From the NCBI GenBank assembly GCA_022574315.1, contig JACZSH010000015.1, positions 1 through 18,776 of the forward strand: a stretch of 18,776 bases of DNA. The letters run 5' to 3'. The DNA is from Chloroflexota bacterium. Lineage in GTDB: Bacteria; Chloroflexota; Dehalococcoidia; Dehalococcoidales; RBG-16-60-22. Of the stretch, positions 1 to 8,411 are shown piece by piece; position 1 is the stretch's first letter; each line of letters starts with the position of its first letter. A program made the translations under genes and the position numbers. Under the pieces are notes generated by a model, which was not told where the DNA came from, did not search any database, and saw nothing but the letters and a program-made list of their open reading frames with translations.

Positions 1-2
1 AG

Positions 3-443
3 GACGGCCTGATCCGCATCGGCGAACTGGCCAACTTCCACGTGCCGACAGTCGAGGACATGGTGGAGGTGGGCGATGAGGTGAAGGTAAAGGTGCTGGA
101 GGTCGACCAGATGGGCCGCATCAACCTCTCACGCAAAGAGCTCCTGTCCGAAGAAGAGAACGCCGCCGATAAGGCAAAAGCGGAGGCGAAAGGCATCTCG
201 ACCACCGGAGGCCCGCCGGCGCGCGAGCAACGCTTCGGTGGCGACCGGCCGCGCGGCCGTCCCGGCAACGGCGGTGGACGGGGCCGCAGTGATTTCGGTG
301 GCGACCGCCCACGCGGCCGTCCCGGTAACGGCGGCAATCGACCCGGCGGAGGTGGCGGTCGTGGCCGGCCCGGAGGCGGCAATCGACCCCCAGGCCGAGC
401 GGGTAATGGAAACGATAATAGAAATAATACGCGCCATCCGTAA
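3..443 (+). CDS. pnp: Polyribonucleotide nucleotidyltransferase (PNPase), C-terminal part only
   Basis: This is the 3' end of a gene that begins before the window, in frame from base 3 to the TAA at 441-443. The first 45 or so residues read as the end of an S1 RNA-binding domain: IRIGELANFHVPTVEDMV, then GDEVKVKVLEVD, then GRINLSRKEL, as in the C-terminal S1 domain of PNPase. PNPase is a phosphorolytic 3'-5' exoribonuclease in RNA turnover. After the S1 domain comes a charged linker (SEEENAADKAKAEAKG), then a low-complexity tail rich in Gly, Arg and Pro with repeats of GGDRPRGRPGNGG. The last 20 or so residues (from about base 385) are read from DNA that in another frame encodes the end of ValS, so the natural C-terminus has probably been replaced. 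The S1 type could belong to another S1 protein, but S1 plus a basic tail at a C-terminus fits PNPase best. Confidence 0.8.
   Translation, partial: DGLIRIGELANFHVPTVEDMVEVGDEVKVKVLEVDQMGRINLSRKELLSEEENAADKAKAEAKGISTTGGPPAREQRFGGDRPRGRPGNGGGRGRSDFGGDRPRGRPGNGGNRPGGGGGRGRPGGGNRPPGRAGNGNDNRNNTRHP
234..334 (+). repeat. 60-bp tandem repeat in the pnp tail
   Basis: A 41-bp unit at 234-274 recurs at 294-334, exactly 60 bp downstream, with only a few differences. Both copies begin ttcggtggcgacc and end in an aacggcgg segment. The unit encodes FGGDRPRGRPGNGG, so the RG/RPG tail grew by in-frame duplication. A shorter 15-bp unit, ggcggcaatcgaccc, is repeated at 330-344 and 375-389, a 45-bp period that is also in frame. 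Confidence 0.85.
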
Positions 444-867
444 CGTCCGCGCGCAATACAAAGTGGCCACCGGCCGGTGGGTAGAGGCGCAAATTTACGC
501 CGGCAGGCTAACTTCGGCCCTGGCGCCCTACGTTGAGACCATCCAGGTCCTGGCGCGGGCGCGACCGGTCACTTTCCTGAGCGAGCGACAAAAAGGTGCC
601 GCCGATGAAAATAAGCTGGTCCAGGTACTCAAAGACGCCGAAGTAATCATCCCCATGGAAAGCATGTTCGACCTGGAAACCGAGAAACAACGGCTGCAGA
701 AGGAAATCGAACAGGTCGAGAGCGAAATCACCCGCCTCAACGCCCGTCTTGATGACCAGGCATTCCTGGAAAAAGCGCCGGCGGCGGTGGTGGACAAAGA
801 ACGCCAGAAACTGCTGGCCGCCAATGATAAGCGGGCAAGATTAAAACACCAATTACCGTCAACGTAA
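376..867 (+). pseudogene. valS: 3' remnant of valyl-tRNA synthetase gene (5' part missing)
   Basis: About 160 codons ending at TAA 865-867 read as the C-terminus of ValS. The run AERVMETIIEIIRAIRNVR (from about 394) matches the anticodon-binding region before the tail. Residues encoded at roughly 665-860 form a charged coiled coil (EKQRLQKEIEQVESEITRL...), the ValS tRNA-binding arm domain. A full ValS is near 900 residues, so more than 80 percent is absent, including the Rossmann fold with HIGH and KMSKS motifs. Upstream in the same frame there is only the out-of-frame shadow of the pnp tail, so the left edge is approximate. An ATG at 406 could start a fragment, but I see no good Shine-Dalgarno sequence. 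The arm could be expressed as a free peptide; a broken relic or an assembly join is more likely. It overlaps pnp by about 68 bp. Confidence 0.8.
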
Positions 868-873
868 AGGAGG
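867..873 (+). promoter_or_regulatory. Shine-Dalgarno site of the universal stress protein gene
   Basis: AAGGAGG lies 6 nt before the ATG at 880 and overlaps the valS stop codon (865-867). This near-perfect site fixes the start. Its overlap with the valS stop suggests that valS and the stress gene were originally co-transcribed and translationally coupled. Confidence 0.85.
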
Positions 874-879
874 TTCACT

Positions 880-1356
880 ATGTACGAGAAAATTCTGGTG
901 CCACTGGACGGTTCACACATCGGCGAAACTGCGTTAGTCCATGTGGAAGAGCTGGTAGCCAAGCTGTCCCCCAAGACCAGGGTCGAAGTTACTCTTCTCC
1001 AGGTAATTTCATCGTTGACCCATTACGTCATCGCCGGGGAAGCCAGCGTTCAGGTCCCCTATAACAGCCAGGAGATAGCCCAGATACAACGGAAAGCCCG
1101 GAGCTATCTTAATAAAGCCGGGGACGGCCTGAAGAACGCCGGCGCCACCGTAAAGACCAAGGTGACGACCGGCAGTGCGGCGGAAGAAATTATAAGGGTT
1201 GCCGACCAGATTCAGGCTGACATGGTCGCCATGTCAACGCACGGCCGGCACGGTCTCAGCCGATGGGCTTTCGGCAGCGTCACCGATAAGATATTACGCG
1301 CCGGGAAAGTACCGGTACTCGTGGTGAGGGCTCCAAAGGATACGGAGAATACCTAG
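880..1356 (+). CDS. Universal stress protein, UspA family
   Basis: A 158-residue single-domain Usp protein, the usual length. The N-terminus MYEKILVPLDGSHIGETAL is the typical first beta strand with the nucleotide-contacting Asp10. The C-terminal half has the ATP-binding signature: S119-T-H-G122, nine residues, then G132-S133, followed by KVPVLVVR. In ATP-binding members the motif is usually G-2x-G-9x-G-S/T; here the first Gly is Ser, a common variation. Family members are cytoplasmic dimers that bind ATP or AMP and help cells survive stress; no specific partner can be read from the sequence. The start follows a strong Shine-Dalgarno site. The gene converges on the gene ending at 1395 with 38 bp between, in which I see no hairpin terminator. 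Confidence 0.93.
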   Translation: MYEKILVPLDGSHIGETALVHVEELVAKLSPKTRVEVTLLQVISSLTHYVIAGEASVQVPYNSQEIAQIQRKARSYLNKAGDGLKNAGATVKTKVTTGSAAEEIIRVADQIQADMVAMSTHGRHGLSRWAFGSVTDKILRAGKVPVLVVRAPKDTENT

Positions 1357-1394
1357 CCGCCCGATGGAATCACCGGGATAATCATGGCCTGAGG

Positions 1395-2135
1395 TCAGGT
1401 GCGCCCGGCAGGCAAGACATCCGCCACCAGCGCTCCCAGGAAGCCGTTGCCCGCCCACTGGTGCTGCAGCAGCTGTAATCCTTTCCGGGTATCGCTGGCC
1501 ACCTTCGCCTTATCACAGTGTACCATCCGGTACTTGAACAGCCAGTAGGTGAATTCCTTGAGCTCGGTCAGGTTCATCGACCGGCGGTGGAGGTATTTTC
1601 TTTCTTTCCGGAAACGTTTCAGCAATACTGCTTTGGTGGCTCCGTAAATTCGGCGGTAAGTCTCGTTATCCGCATCACGTTCATTCCGGCGGCTGATTAG
1701 CTGCCTCTCTTTGTAGACCTCCTCTTTAACCGCCAGGATGATAGTTTTTTCGACGGTAATACCGTAAAAATAGTTAAGATACTGATTGTACTTGCCGCCA
1801 CCAACGAGCTCTTTTACCTGCTCCGGGTCCAGCTCGAGGGGCGGTTGGCCGCGAAAGAGGAGAGCATTTTTTTCATCCTCCGGCAGAATGCCGTCCACCG
1901 CCCCGCAGAGGCGCTCCGCCAGGAGCAGCCAGTCAAAGGCTTCGCCGCCGAGTAGATAGCTGAAGACACGCCCGTCACGGACTTCTTCGGCGGAACTCCA
2001 GATGCCGATTGCCCCGAGCAGGGCAAGGTACCAGTGCCTGCCCGCCGCGATTTCTTCACGGAAATACCTCATCGCTTCGGCATCACTGGCCTGGAGCGAA
2101 TGCGCCGAGGATACTTTGTCAGCCAACTTTACCAT
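1395..2135 (-). CDS. Uncharacterised protein, last gene of the secA operon
   Basis: A 246-residue soluble protein I cannot assign to a named family. It is helix-rich and has no signal peptide. The N-terminal half has a hydrophobic helical patch (HWYLALLGAIGIWSSAEEV, about residues 34-52) and an acidic stretch with LDPEQVKELVGGGKYNQYLNYFYG. The C-terminal half is strongly basic (KAVLLKRFRKERKYLHRRSMNL, split here by helix breaks), so nucleic acid or membrane-surface contact is possible but unproven. The ATG at 2133-2135 lies only 7 nt after the stop of the preceding gene, so it is co-transcribed with it. Codon use and base composition resemble the neighbours, which argues that it is a real resident gene. 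It may be a lineage-specific conserved protein of Dehalococcoidia. Confidence 0.75.
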   Translation of the reverse strand: MVKLADKVSSAHSLQASDAEAMRYFREEIAAGRHWYLALLGAIGIWSSAEEVRDGRVFSYLLGGEAFDWLLLAERLCGAVDGILPEDEKNALLFRGQPPLELDPEQVKELVGGGKYNQYLNYFYGITVEKTIILAVKEEVYKERQLISRRNERDADNETYRRIYGATKAVLLKRFRKERKYLHRRSMNLTELKEFTYWLFKYRMVHCDKAKVASDTRKGLQLLQHQWAGNGFLGALVADVLPAGRT

Positions 2136-2142
2136 TTACGCT

Positions 2143-2460
2143 CTAACCCCGGGCGGAAGGGAGGCTCTCCGGGAACTCCGCCTTCAGCTTTTGGTAATAC
2201 TCGAGGTGCCCGGTGGTCACCAGCTCGGCAATTTTTCTGGTGATTGCGGCTCCCACCCCCGGGATTTCCTTTAACCTGCCCTCGGTCATCAGCTGCGCTA
2301 CTGCCACGGACAACTCCCCGATGGAGCGCGCCGCCTTCTGGTAAGACCTTATCTTAAAGATATTATCCTTCTTCAGCTTAAGCAGCTCAGCGATATCCAG
2401 AAACACTTCAGCTATTTCAGTGTTTTTCATTTCCAGTATACCTGATTTTCCCCGCATCAC
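2143..2460 (-). CDS. Orphan PolX-type helix-hairpin-helix (polymerase beta N-terminal-like) domain protein
   Basis: A 105-residue protein, or 95 residues from the internal ATG (MKNTEIAEVF). The body matches the first domain of bacterial/archaeal family X DNA polymerases: an AEVFLDIAELLKLKKDNIFK helix pair, then IRSYQKAARSI and the hairpin motif IPGVGAAITRKI followed by an EYYQKLKAEFPESL segment. In PolX this 8-kDa-like domain binds gapped DNA and is followed by polymerase palm and PHP domains. Here the protein stops after SLPSARG with no catalytic residues, and the next gene is unrelated. It is either a stand-alone DNA-binding domain or a truncated polX. The GTG at 2458-2460 is preceded by a ggaagg sequence about 9 nt upstream, which slightly favours the longer form. 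It sits between two small genes of the secA operon. Confidence 0.78.
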   Translation of the reverse strand: MMRGKSGILEMKNTEIAEVFLDIAELLKLKKDNIFKIRSYQKAARSIGELSVAVAQLMTEGRLKEIPGVGAAITRKIAELVTTGHLEYYQKLKAEFPESLPSARG

Positions 2461-2479
2461 TATTCCGTTACCTTCCCGT

Positions 2480-2788
2480 CTACCGAAACCTGATGAAGCT
2501 GCCTGAGCTCCACTTCATCCTCATTACTATCAGCATGAAAAACATCATCACGGGGTGGTTCTCCCCCCAGGGTACCATCATGTTGTAAACGGTGGTATGA
2601 AAAAGCTCGGCGTCGTTCTGCTTTTGGTCCCGAGATCTTTTAATCTCGGTAAGAATCTGCTTCCTTTTAAGAAACTTCCCCCGGTATTTTTTCTCTTCCA
2701 CCGTCAGCGGTCTATCACTGTTGGCAAATTCATCCAACTGGCTGGAAATTTCCTGGAGCATCTGTTTTAAGTCTTCGTCAGGAATCAC
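2480..2788 (-). CDS. Small uncharacterised protein directly downstream of secA
   Basis: A 102-residue protein of unknown function. The first two thirds are charged and predicted helical (EDLKQMLQEISSQLDEF, then EEKKYRGKFLKRKQILTEI), a probable coiled coil. The C-terminal third has a hydrophobic Met-rich stretch (NHPVMMFFMLIVMRMKW, about residues 77-93) that could be a single membrane segment or amphipathic anchor, with a short basic tail. The GTG start at 2786-2788 lies 4 nt after the secA stop, with GGAAGG embedded in the secA end as Shine-Dalgarno, so translation is probably coupled to secA. That link and the hydrophobic tail make a membrane role conceivable, but nothing proves it. Confidence 0.72.
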   Translation of the reverse strand: MIPDEDLKQMLQEISSQLDEFANSDRPLTVEEKKYRGKFLKRKQILTEIKRSRDQKQNDAELFHTTVYNMMVPWGENHPVMMFFMLIVMRMKWSSGSFIRFR

Positions 2789-2792
2789 AGTT

Positions 2793-5433
<2,641 letters not shown>

Positions 5434-5441
<8 letters not shown>

Positions 5442-5679
5442 TACCACCACCTTCTATCAGTTCCCTGGCTCTGTCCGCGGCCGAAGCCAGGACCATGACC
5501 CGGACCTCGCCCATGCCGTCAATTAGGAACACGTGGACGGAAGGTGCCGCGTCCGACCTCAGCAGGCTGGGTATGTCGTGGCATTCCAGCATACCCTGGA
5601 TGATATGGGCTTCCGTTTCACCCGCCGCCCGATATACCACCACCATTTCCGGCGACTTCTTTTTATCCAATTTACTCAA
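5434..5679 (-). CDS. DUF2007-like small protein between prs and secA
   Basis: An 81-residue protein. The pattern MVVVYRAAGETEAHIIQGMLECHDIPSLLRSD, broken here into its parts MVVVYRAAGETEA and IIQGMLECHDIPSLL, then EVRVMVLASAADRARELIE, matches the DUF2007 / putative signal-transducing fold: a beta strand, a helix that reads 'acquire a longer-lived copy' of a ligand-like site, and a final strand and helix. The family's function is unknown. The best start is the TTG at 5677-5679: it overlaps the prs stop by 8 nt and has GGAG 5 nt upstream. Its stop overlaps the secA ATG by 8 nt, so all three genes are probably translationally coupled. The first ATG, 11 codons in, lacks a spaced Shine-Dalgarno site. 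Confidence 0.75.
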
Positions 5680-6610
5680 ACATAGCTCCGATGGACTGCC
5701 CGGTATGAATCCGGTGGATAGCCTCGCCGAGGAGTGGGGCGATGGAAAGGACAGAAATCTTTTCCGATTCTTTACCCCCGTTAACGGGAACGGTATTGGT
5801 AACGACCACCTTTTTTACCGGAGACGAGTCAATTTTCTGGATGGCCGGACCGGAGAATATAGGGTGAGTACAGCAGGAATACAGTTCCTTCACGCCGTGT
5901 TCCATCAGAGTCCGGGCAACCGCCACCAGGGAACCGGCGGTGTCTATTTCATCATCCACAGTGAGCGCCGTCATACCTGCCACTTCACCGATAACGTTCA
6001 GCGTCTCCGTATGGTCGTCATTGCTGATACGTCTTTTTTCCATTATTGCCAGCGGGGCGTTCAGTTTCTCCGCCATGTCCCTTGCCCGTTTGGTAATGCC
6101 GATGTCAGTAGCCACCACCACCAGGTCGTCAACGCCCCAGCCCTTGATATAGTTGGCCAGTAAATTCAAAGCCGTCAGCTCATCCACCGGAATGCTAAAG
6201 AATCCCTGGATTTGCGCGGCGTGCAGGTCCACGGTGAGTACCCGGTTAGCGCCCGCCACCGTCAGCAAGTCGGCGATTAACCGGGCGGTAATGGGGACGC
6301 GGGGCTGGTCTTTTTTATCGCTGCGCCCGTAACCGTAATAGGGTATCACGGCCGTAATCCGTTCGGCGGAAGCTCTTTTCAGAGCGTCAATCATAATCAG
6401 CAGCTCAACCAGGTTAGTATTGACCGGAGAGCAGATAGGCTGAATCACAAAGGTATCCCAGGCGCGAACGTTTTCCAGGATACGGACGAAGATATTTTCA
6501 TTGGTGAACTGAAAGACTTCACTTTTACCCAGGGGGATACCCAGATATTCGACAACTTCCTGAGCCAGTTTCGGGTGAGCATTGCCAGTGAAAACCTTCA
6601 ATTCTTCCAT
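5672..6610 (-). CDS. prs: Ribose-phosphate pyrophosphokinase (PRPP synthase)
   Basis: A 312-residue cytoplasmic enzyme that transfers pyrophosphate from ATP to ribose 5-phosphate, giving PRPP for purine, pyrimidine, histidine and tryptophan synthesis. Features seen: FTGNAHPKLA at the start, the flexible-loop segment YYGYGRSDKK (91-100), the metal and ATP site VDLHAAQIQGFF (127-138), and the PRPP-binding loop VDDEIDTAGS (218-227). Length is typical of class I enzymes. Two conserved spots differ: the loop normally reads close to DDMIDTAGT, and Y-A-R-Q-D is usual where this has Y-G-R-S-D. The ATG at 6608-6610 has AAGGAG about 10 nt upstream. It leads an operon with the DUF2007-like gene, secA and three small genes. 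Confidence 0.97.
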   Translation of the reverse strand: MEELKVFTGNAHPKLAQEVVEYLGIPLGKSEVFQFTNENIFVRILENVRAWDTFVIQPICSPVNTNLVELLIMIDALKRASAERITAVIPYYGYGRSDKKDQPRVPITARLIADLLTVAGANRVLTVDLHAAQIQGFFSIPVDELTALNLLANYIKGWGVDDLVVVATDIGITKRARDMAEKLNAPLAIMEKRRISNDDHTETLNVIGEVAGMTALTVDDEIDTAGSLVAVARTLMEHGVKELYSCCTHPIFSGPAIQKIDSSPVKKVVVTNTVPVNGGKESEKISVLSIAPLLGEAIHRIHTGQSIGAMFE

Positions 6611-6665
6611 TGGCCAACTTCTCCTTTTAACATGACTTTATCTGGTTATTTTTTCACATCCCCTA

Positions 6666-6695
6666 ATTATAGCATTATTTACCCGTTTGACTCAC
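6666..6695 (-). promoter_or_regulatory. Candidate sigma-70-type promoter for the prs-secA operon
   Basis: On the minus strand a perfect TATAAT lies at 6666-6671, preceded by TGC, an extended -10. An 18-nt spacer leads to a weak -35 GTGAGT at 6690-6695 (3 of 6 to consensus). The predicted RNA start is near 6659, about 50 nt before the prs ATG. The 222-bp gap between glyA and prs holds this promoter and no gene that I can see. Confidence 0.65.
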
Positions 6696-6832
6696 TTTTC
6701 ACCCGGTAAGTCCAGCATTCAAAGGTGCGCGATGGAGCCGACGCTCTATTGACCTGCCCGCCGGAAATACGAACCGGGAAAACAACCGTTGTCACCTGAC
6801 CGGGCCAGCCAGGAGCCGTCCGCCGCCTAATC

Positions 6833-8077
6833 TCAATCGTCAATCCCGGGGACGGGGAATCGACTACATATTTGTTTCACTGCCTGGTTGACCTGCTCGC
6901 GAACGGCCAGGTCATCAATATTGGCAATGATTTTCACAATCATGGCCGCAATCTGCCTCATTTCCTCGGTACCGAAGCCCCGCGTCGTCACCGCCGGCGT
7001 GCCAAACCTGATACCGCTGGGCAAACGTTTTGACCCGGGGTCGAAGGGAATGGTGTTGCGGTTAGCCACGATACCCGCCGCTTCCAGGGACTCCTGGGCT
7101 TGCTTCCCGTTGACGCCGGTGCCCGTCAGGTCCACCAGTACCAGGTGGTTGTCTGTCCCACCTGAAACCAGGCGCAGGCCTGATTGCTTTAGTTCCGTGG
7201 CCAGGACAAGGGTGTTATCAAGTATGGCTCGTTGATAATCAACGAATGCCGGCTGTATCGCCTCGTGAAAAGACACCGCCTTGGCCATGATGACATGCGC
7301 AAACGGACCACCCTGCATCTCCGGAAACACGGCGGCGTCCAGTGACGAAGCCAGTTCTTGCCGGCATAACACGAAGCCTCCTCGCGGACCTCGCAGCGTC
7401 TTGTGCGTGGTTGAGGTGACAATATCAGCGTAGGGGATCGGAGTCGGATGCAGACCGGCGGCCACCAGCCCGGCAATATGGGCCATGTCAACCATGAGTC
7501 GGGCGCCGACAAGGTCAGCGATATACCGAAAACGCTCAAAGTCGATTATCCGGGGATAAGCGCTGGCGCCGGCAACGAGCAACCTGGGCCGGTGCGCTAA
7601 GGCCAGTTTTTCGATTTCCAGGTAATCAATCCTCTCCGTCTCCCGGTTGACCCCATAGGGGATGAAGTTATATAACCGACCCGAGAAACTTACCGGAGCG
7701 CCATGGGTAAGATGACCGCCGTGGTCCAGGCGCATGGCCAGGACAGTATCGCCGTATTCCAGCAGGGTATAATAGGCGGCCATATTTGCCTGGGCGCCGC
7801 TGTGCACCTGGACATTAGCGTGATCGGCATGAAAAAGCTCCCGGGCGCGCTGGACGGCCAGGTTCTCGATAATATCTACGTTTTCACATCCCCCATAGTA
7901 GCGGTGCCCGGGATAGCCCTCCGCATACTTACCGTTTAAAAATGAGCCCTGGGCTTCCAGTACCGCCCGACTGGCATAATTTTCTGAAGCAATAAGGTTT
8001 ATCGTCTCCCGCTGCCGCTTTTTCTCTGTGCCAAAAACCTGACCCATTTCCGGGTCGACCTGGTCCAAAAAACTCAT
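6833..8077 (-). CDS. glyA: Serine hydroxymethyltransferase
   Basis: A 414-residue PLP enzyme that converts serine and tetrahydrofolate into glycine and 5,10-methylene-tetrahydrofolate, feeding one-carbon units to purine and thymidylate synthesis. Seen in order: INLIASENYAS (27-37), GYPGHRYYGGCE (54-65), VHSGAQAN (91-98), LDHGGHLTHG (117-126), VDMAHIAGLVAAG (196-208), and the PLP-lysine motif TSTTHKTLRGPRGG with Lys226. The C-terminal NTIPFD and SGIRFGTPAVTTRG segments are normal. The ATG at 8075-8077 has AGAGG 9 nt upstream; a TTG five codons earlier would overlap that site and is less likely. It is apparently a single-gene unit, since prs downstream has its own promoter. Confidence 0.97.
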   Translation of the reverse strand: MSFLDQVDPEMGQVFGTEKKRQRETINLIASENYASRAVLEAQGSFLNGKYAEGYPGHRYYGGCENVDIIENLAVQRARELFHADHANVQVHSGAQANMAAYYTLLEYGDTVLAMRLDHGGHLTHGAPVSFSGRLYNFIPYGVNRETERIDYLEIEKLALAHRPRLLVAGASAYPRIIDFERFRYIADLVGARLMVDMAHIAGLVAAGLHPTPIPYADIVTSTTHKTLRGPRGGFVLCRQELASSLDAAVFPEMQGGPFAHVIMAKAVSFHEAIQPAFVDYQRAILDNTLVLATELKQSGLRLVSGGTDNHLVLVDLTGTGVNGKQAQESLEAAGIVANRNTIPFDPGSKRLPSGIRFGTPAVTTRGFGTEEMRQIAAMIVKIIANIDDLAVREQVNQAVKQICSRFPVPGIDD

Positions 8078-8135
8078 TACTGTTCCTCTCAAGATAGATG
8101 GGTCTAATAGGTGACTGGGCTGAAGGCCTCTCTGT

Positions 8136-8165
8136 ATTTTACCCCGAACGGGAGGTTGAACTCAA
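8136..8165 (-). promoter_or_regulatory. Candidate glyA promoter
   Basis: On the minus strand TTGAGT (8160-8165), 18 nt, then TAAAAT (8136-8141). The RNA start would be near 8129, giving a leader of about 52 nt before glyA. Reasonable match, no independent support. Confidence 0.45.
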
Positions 8166-8206
8166 ATATCCCCGCCAGGTATTTACCGGCTGACGCACCA
8201 GAAAGC

Positions 8207-8235
8207 TTGACAACTGACTTCGGTTGCTTTACAAT
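8207..8235 (+). promoter_or_regulatory. Near-consensus sigma-70-type promoter for pyrG
   Basis: A perfect -35 TTGACA at 8207-8212, a 17-nt spacer, and TACAAT (5 of 6) at 8230-8235. Transcription would begin near 8242, leaving a leader of about 170 nt before pyrG. It lies back to back with the candidate glyA promoter in the divergent 334-bp gap. Confidence 0.7.
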
Positions 8236-8241
8236 AAAAGA

Positions 8242-8411
8242 AACACCCTGTTCCCCACACGAAGCTTGGACGTTAGACTTTTCCAGATGTCAAGTGCGAA
8301 GAGCACTCTATCGTAATCCGGCATTTTCCATTATCGAAGCCCGGTGACTACTCTTTAATAAATGTCCAAGGAAATCAAGCACTTTTTATGATGTTTTAAA
8401 CTGGTTTTTGT
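8242..8411 (+). other. pyrG leader region, no gene seen
   Basis: This is the larger part of the 334-bp gap between the divergent genes glyA and pyrG. I see no convincing gene. It holds a short inverted repeat AGTGC/GCACT (8293-8297 and 8303-8307), a distant 7-bp complementary pair CTTGGAC/GTCCAAG (8265-8271 and 8364-8370), and an imperfect copy at 8261-8280 of the promoter segment 8201-8220. There is no U-run after a stable stem, so no intrinsic attenuator is evident. No Shine-Dalgarno sequence precedes the pyrG ATG. Confidence 0.5.

Noticed and set aside
234..389. CRISPR-like repeats
   Set aside because: The repeats are in frame in a protein-coding tail, degenerate, and lack unique spacers.
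238..405. N-terminal extension of the valS frame
   Set aside because: It is the pnp tail read out of frame, Ala/Val/Gly-rich and unlike any ValS region.
2143..2460. Full family X polymerase
   Set aside because: No palm, nucleotidyltransferase or PHP motifs follow in any frame before the next gene.
8111..8347. Open frame of 78 codons in the glyA-pyrG gap
   Set aside because: It starts with GTG without a ribosome-binding site, lies across both promoters, and its translation resembles no protein.
8242..8411. CTP-dependent attenuator of the Bacillus pyrG type
   Set aside because: That mechanism needs a run of G at the RNA start and a terminator with a U-run; the predicted start is A-rich and no such terminator is seen.
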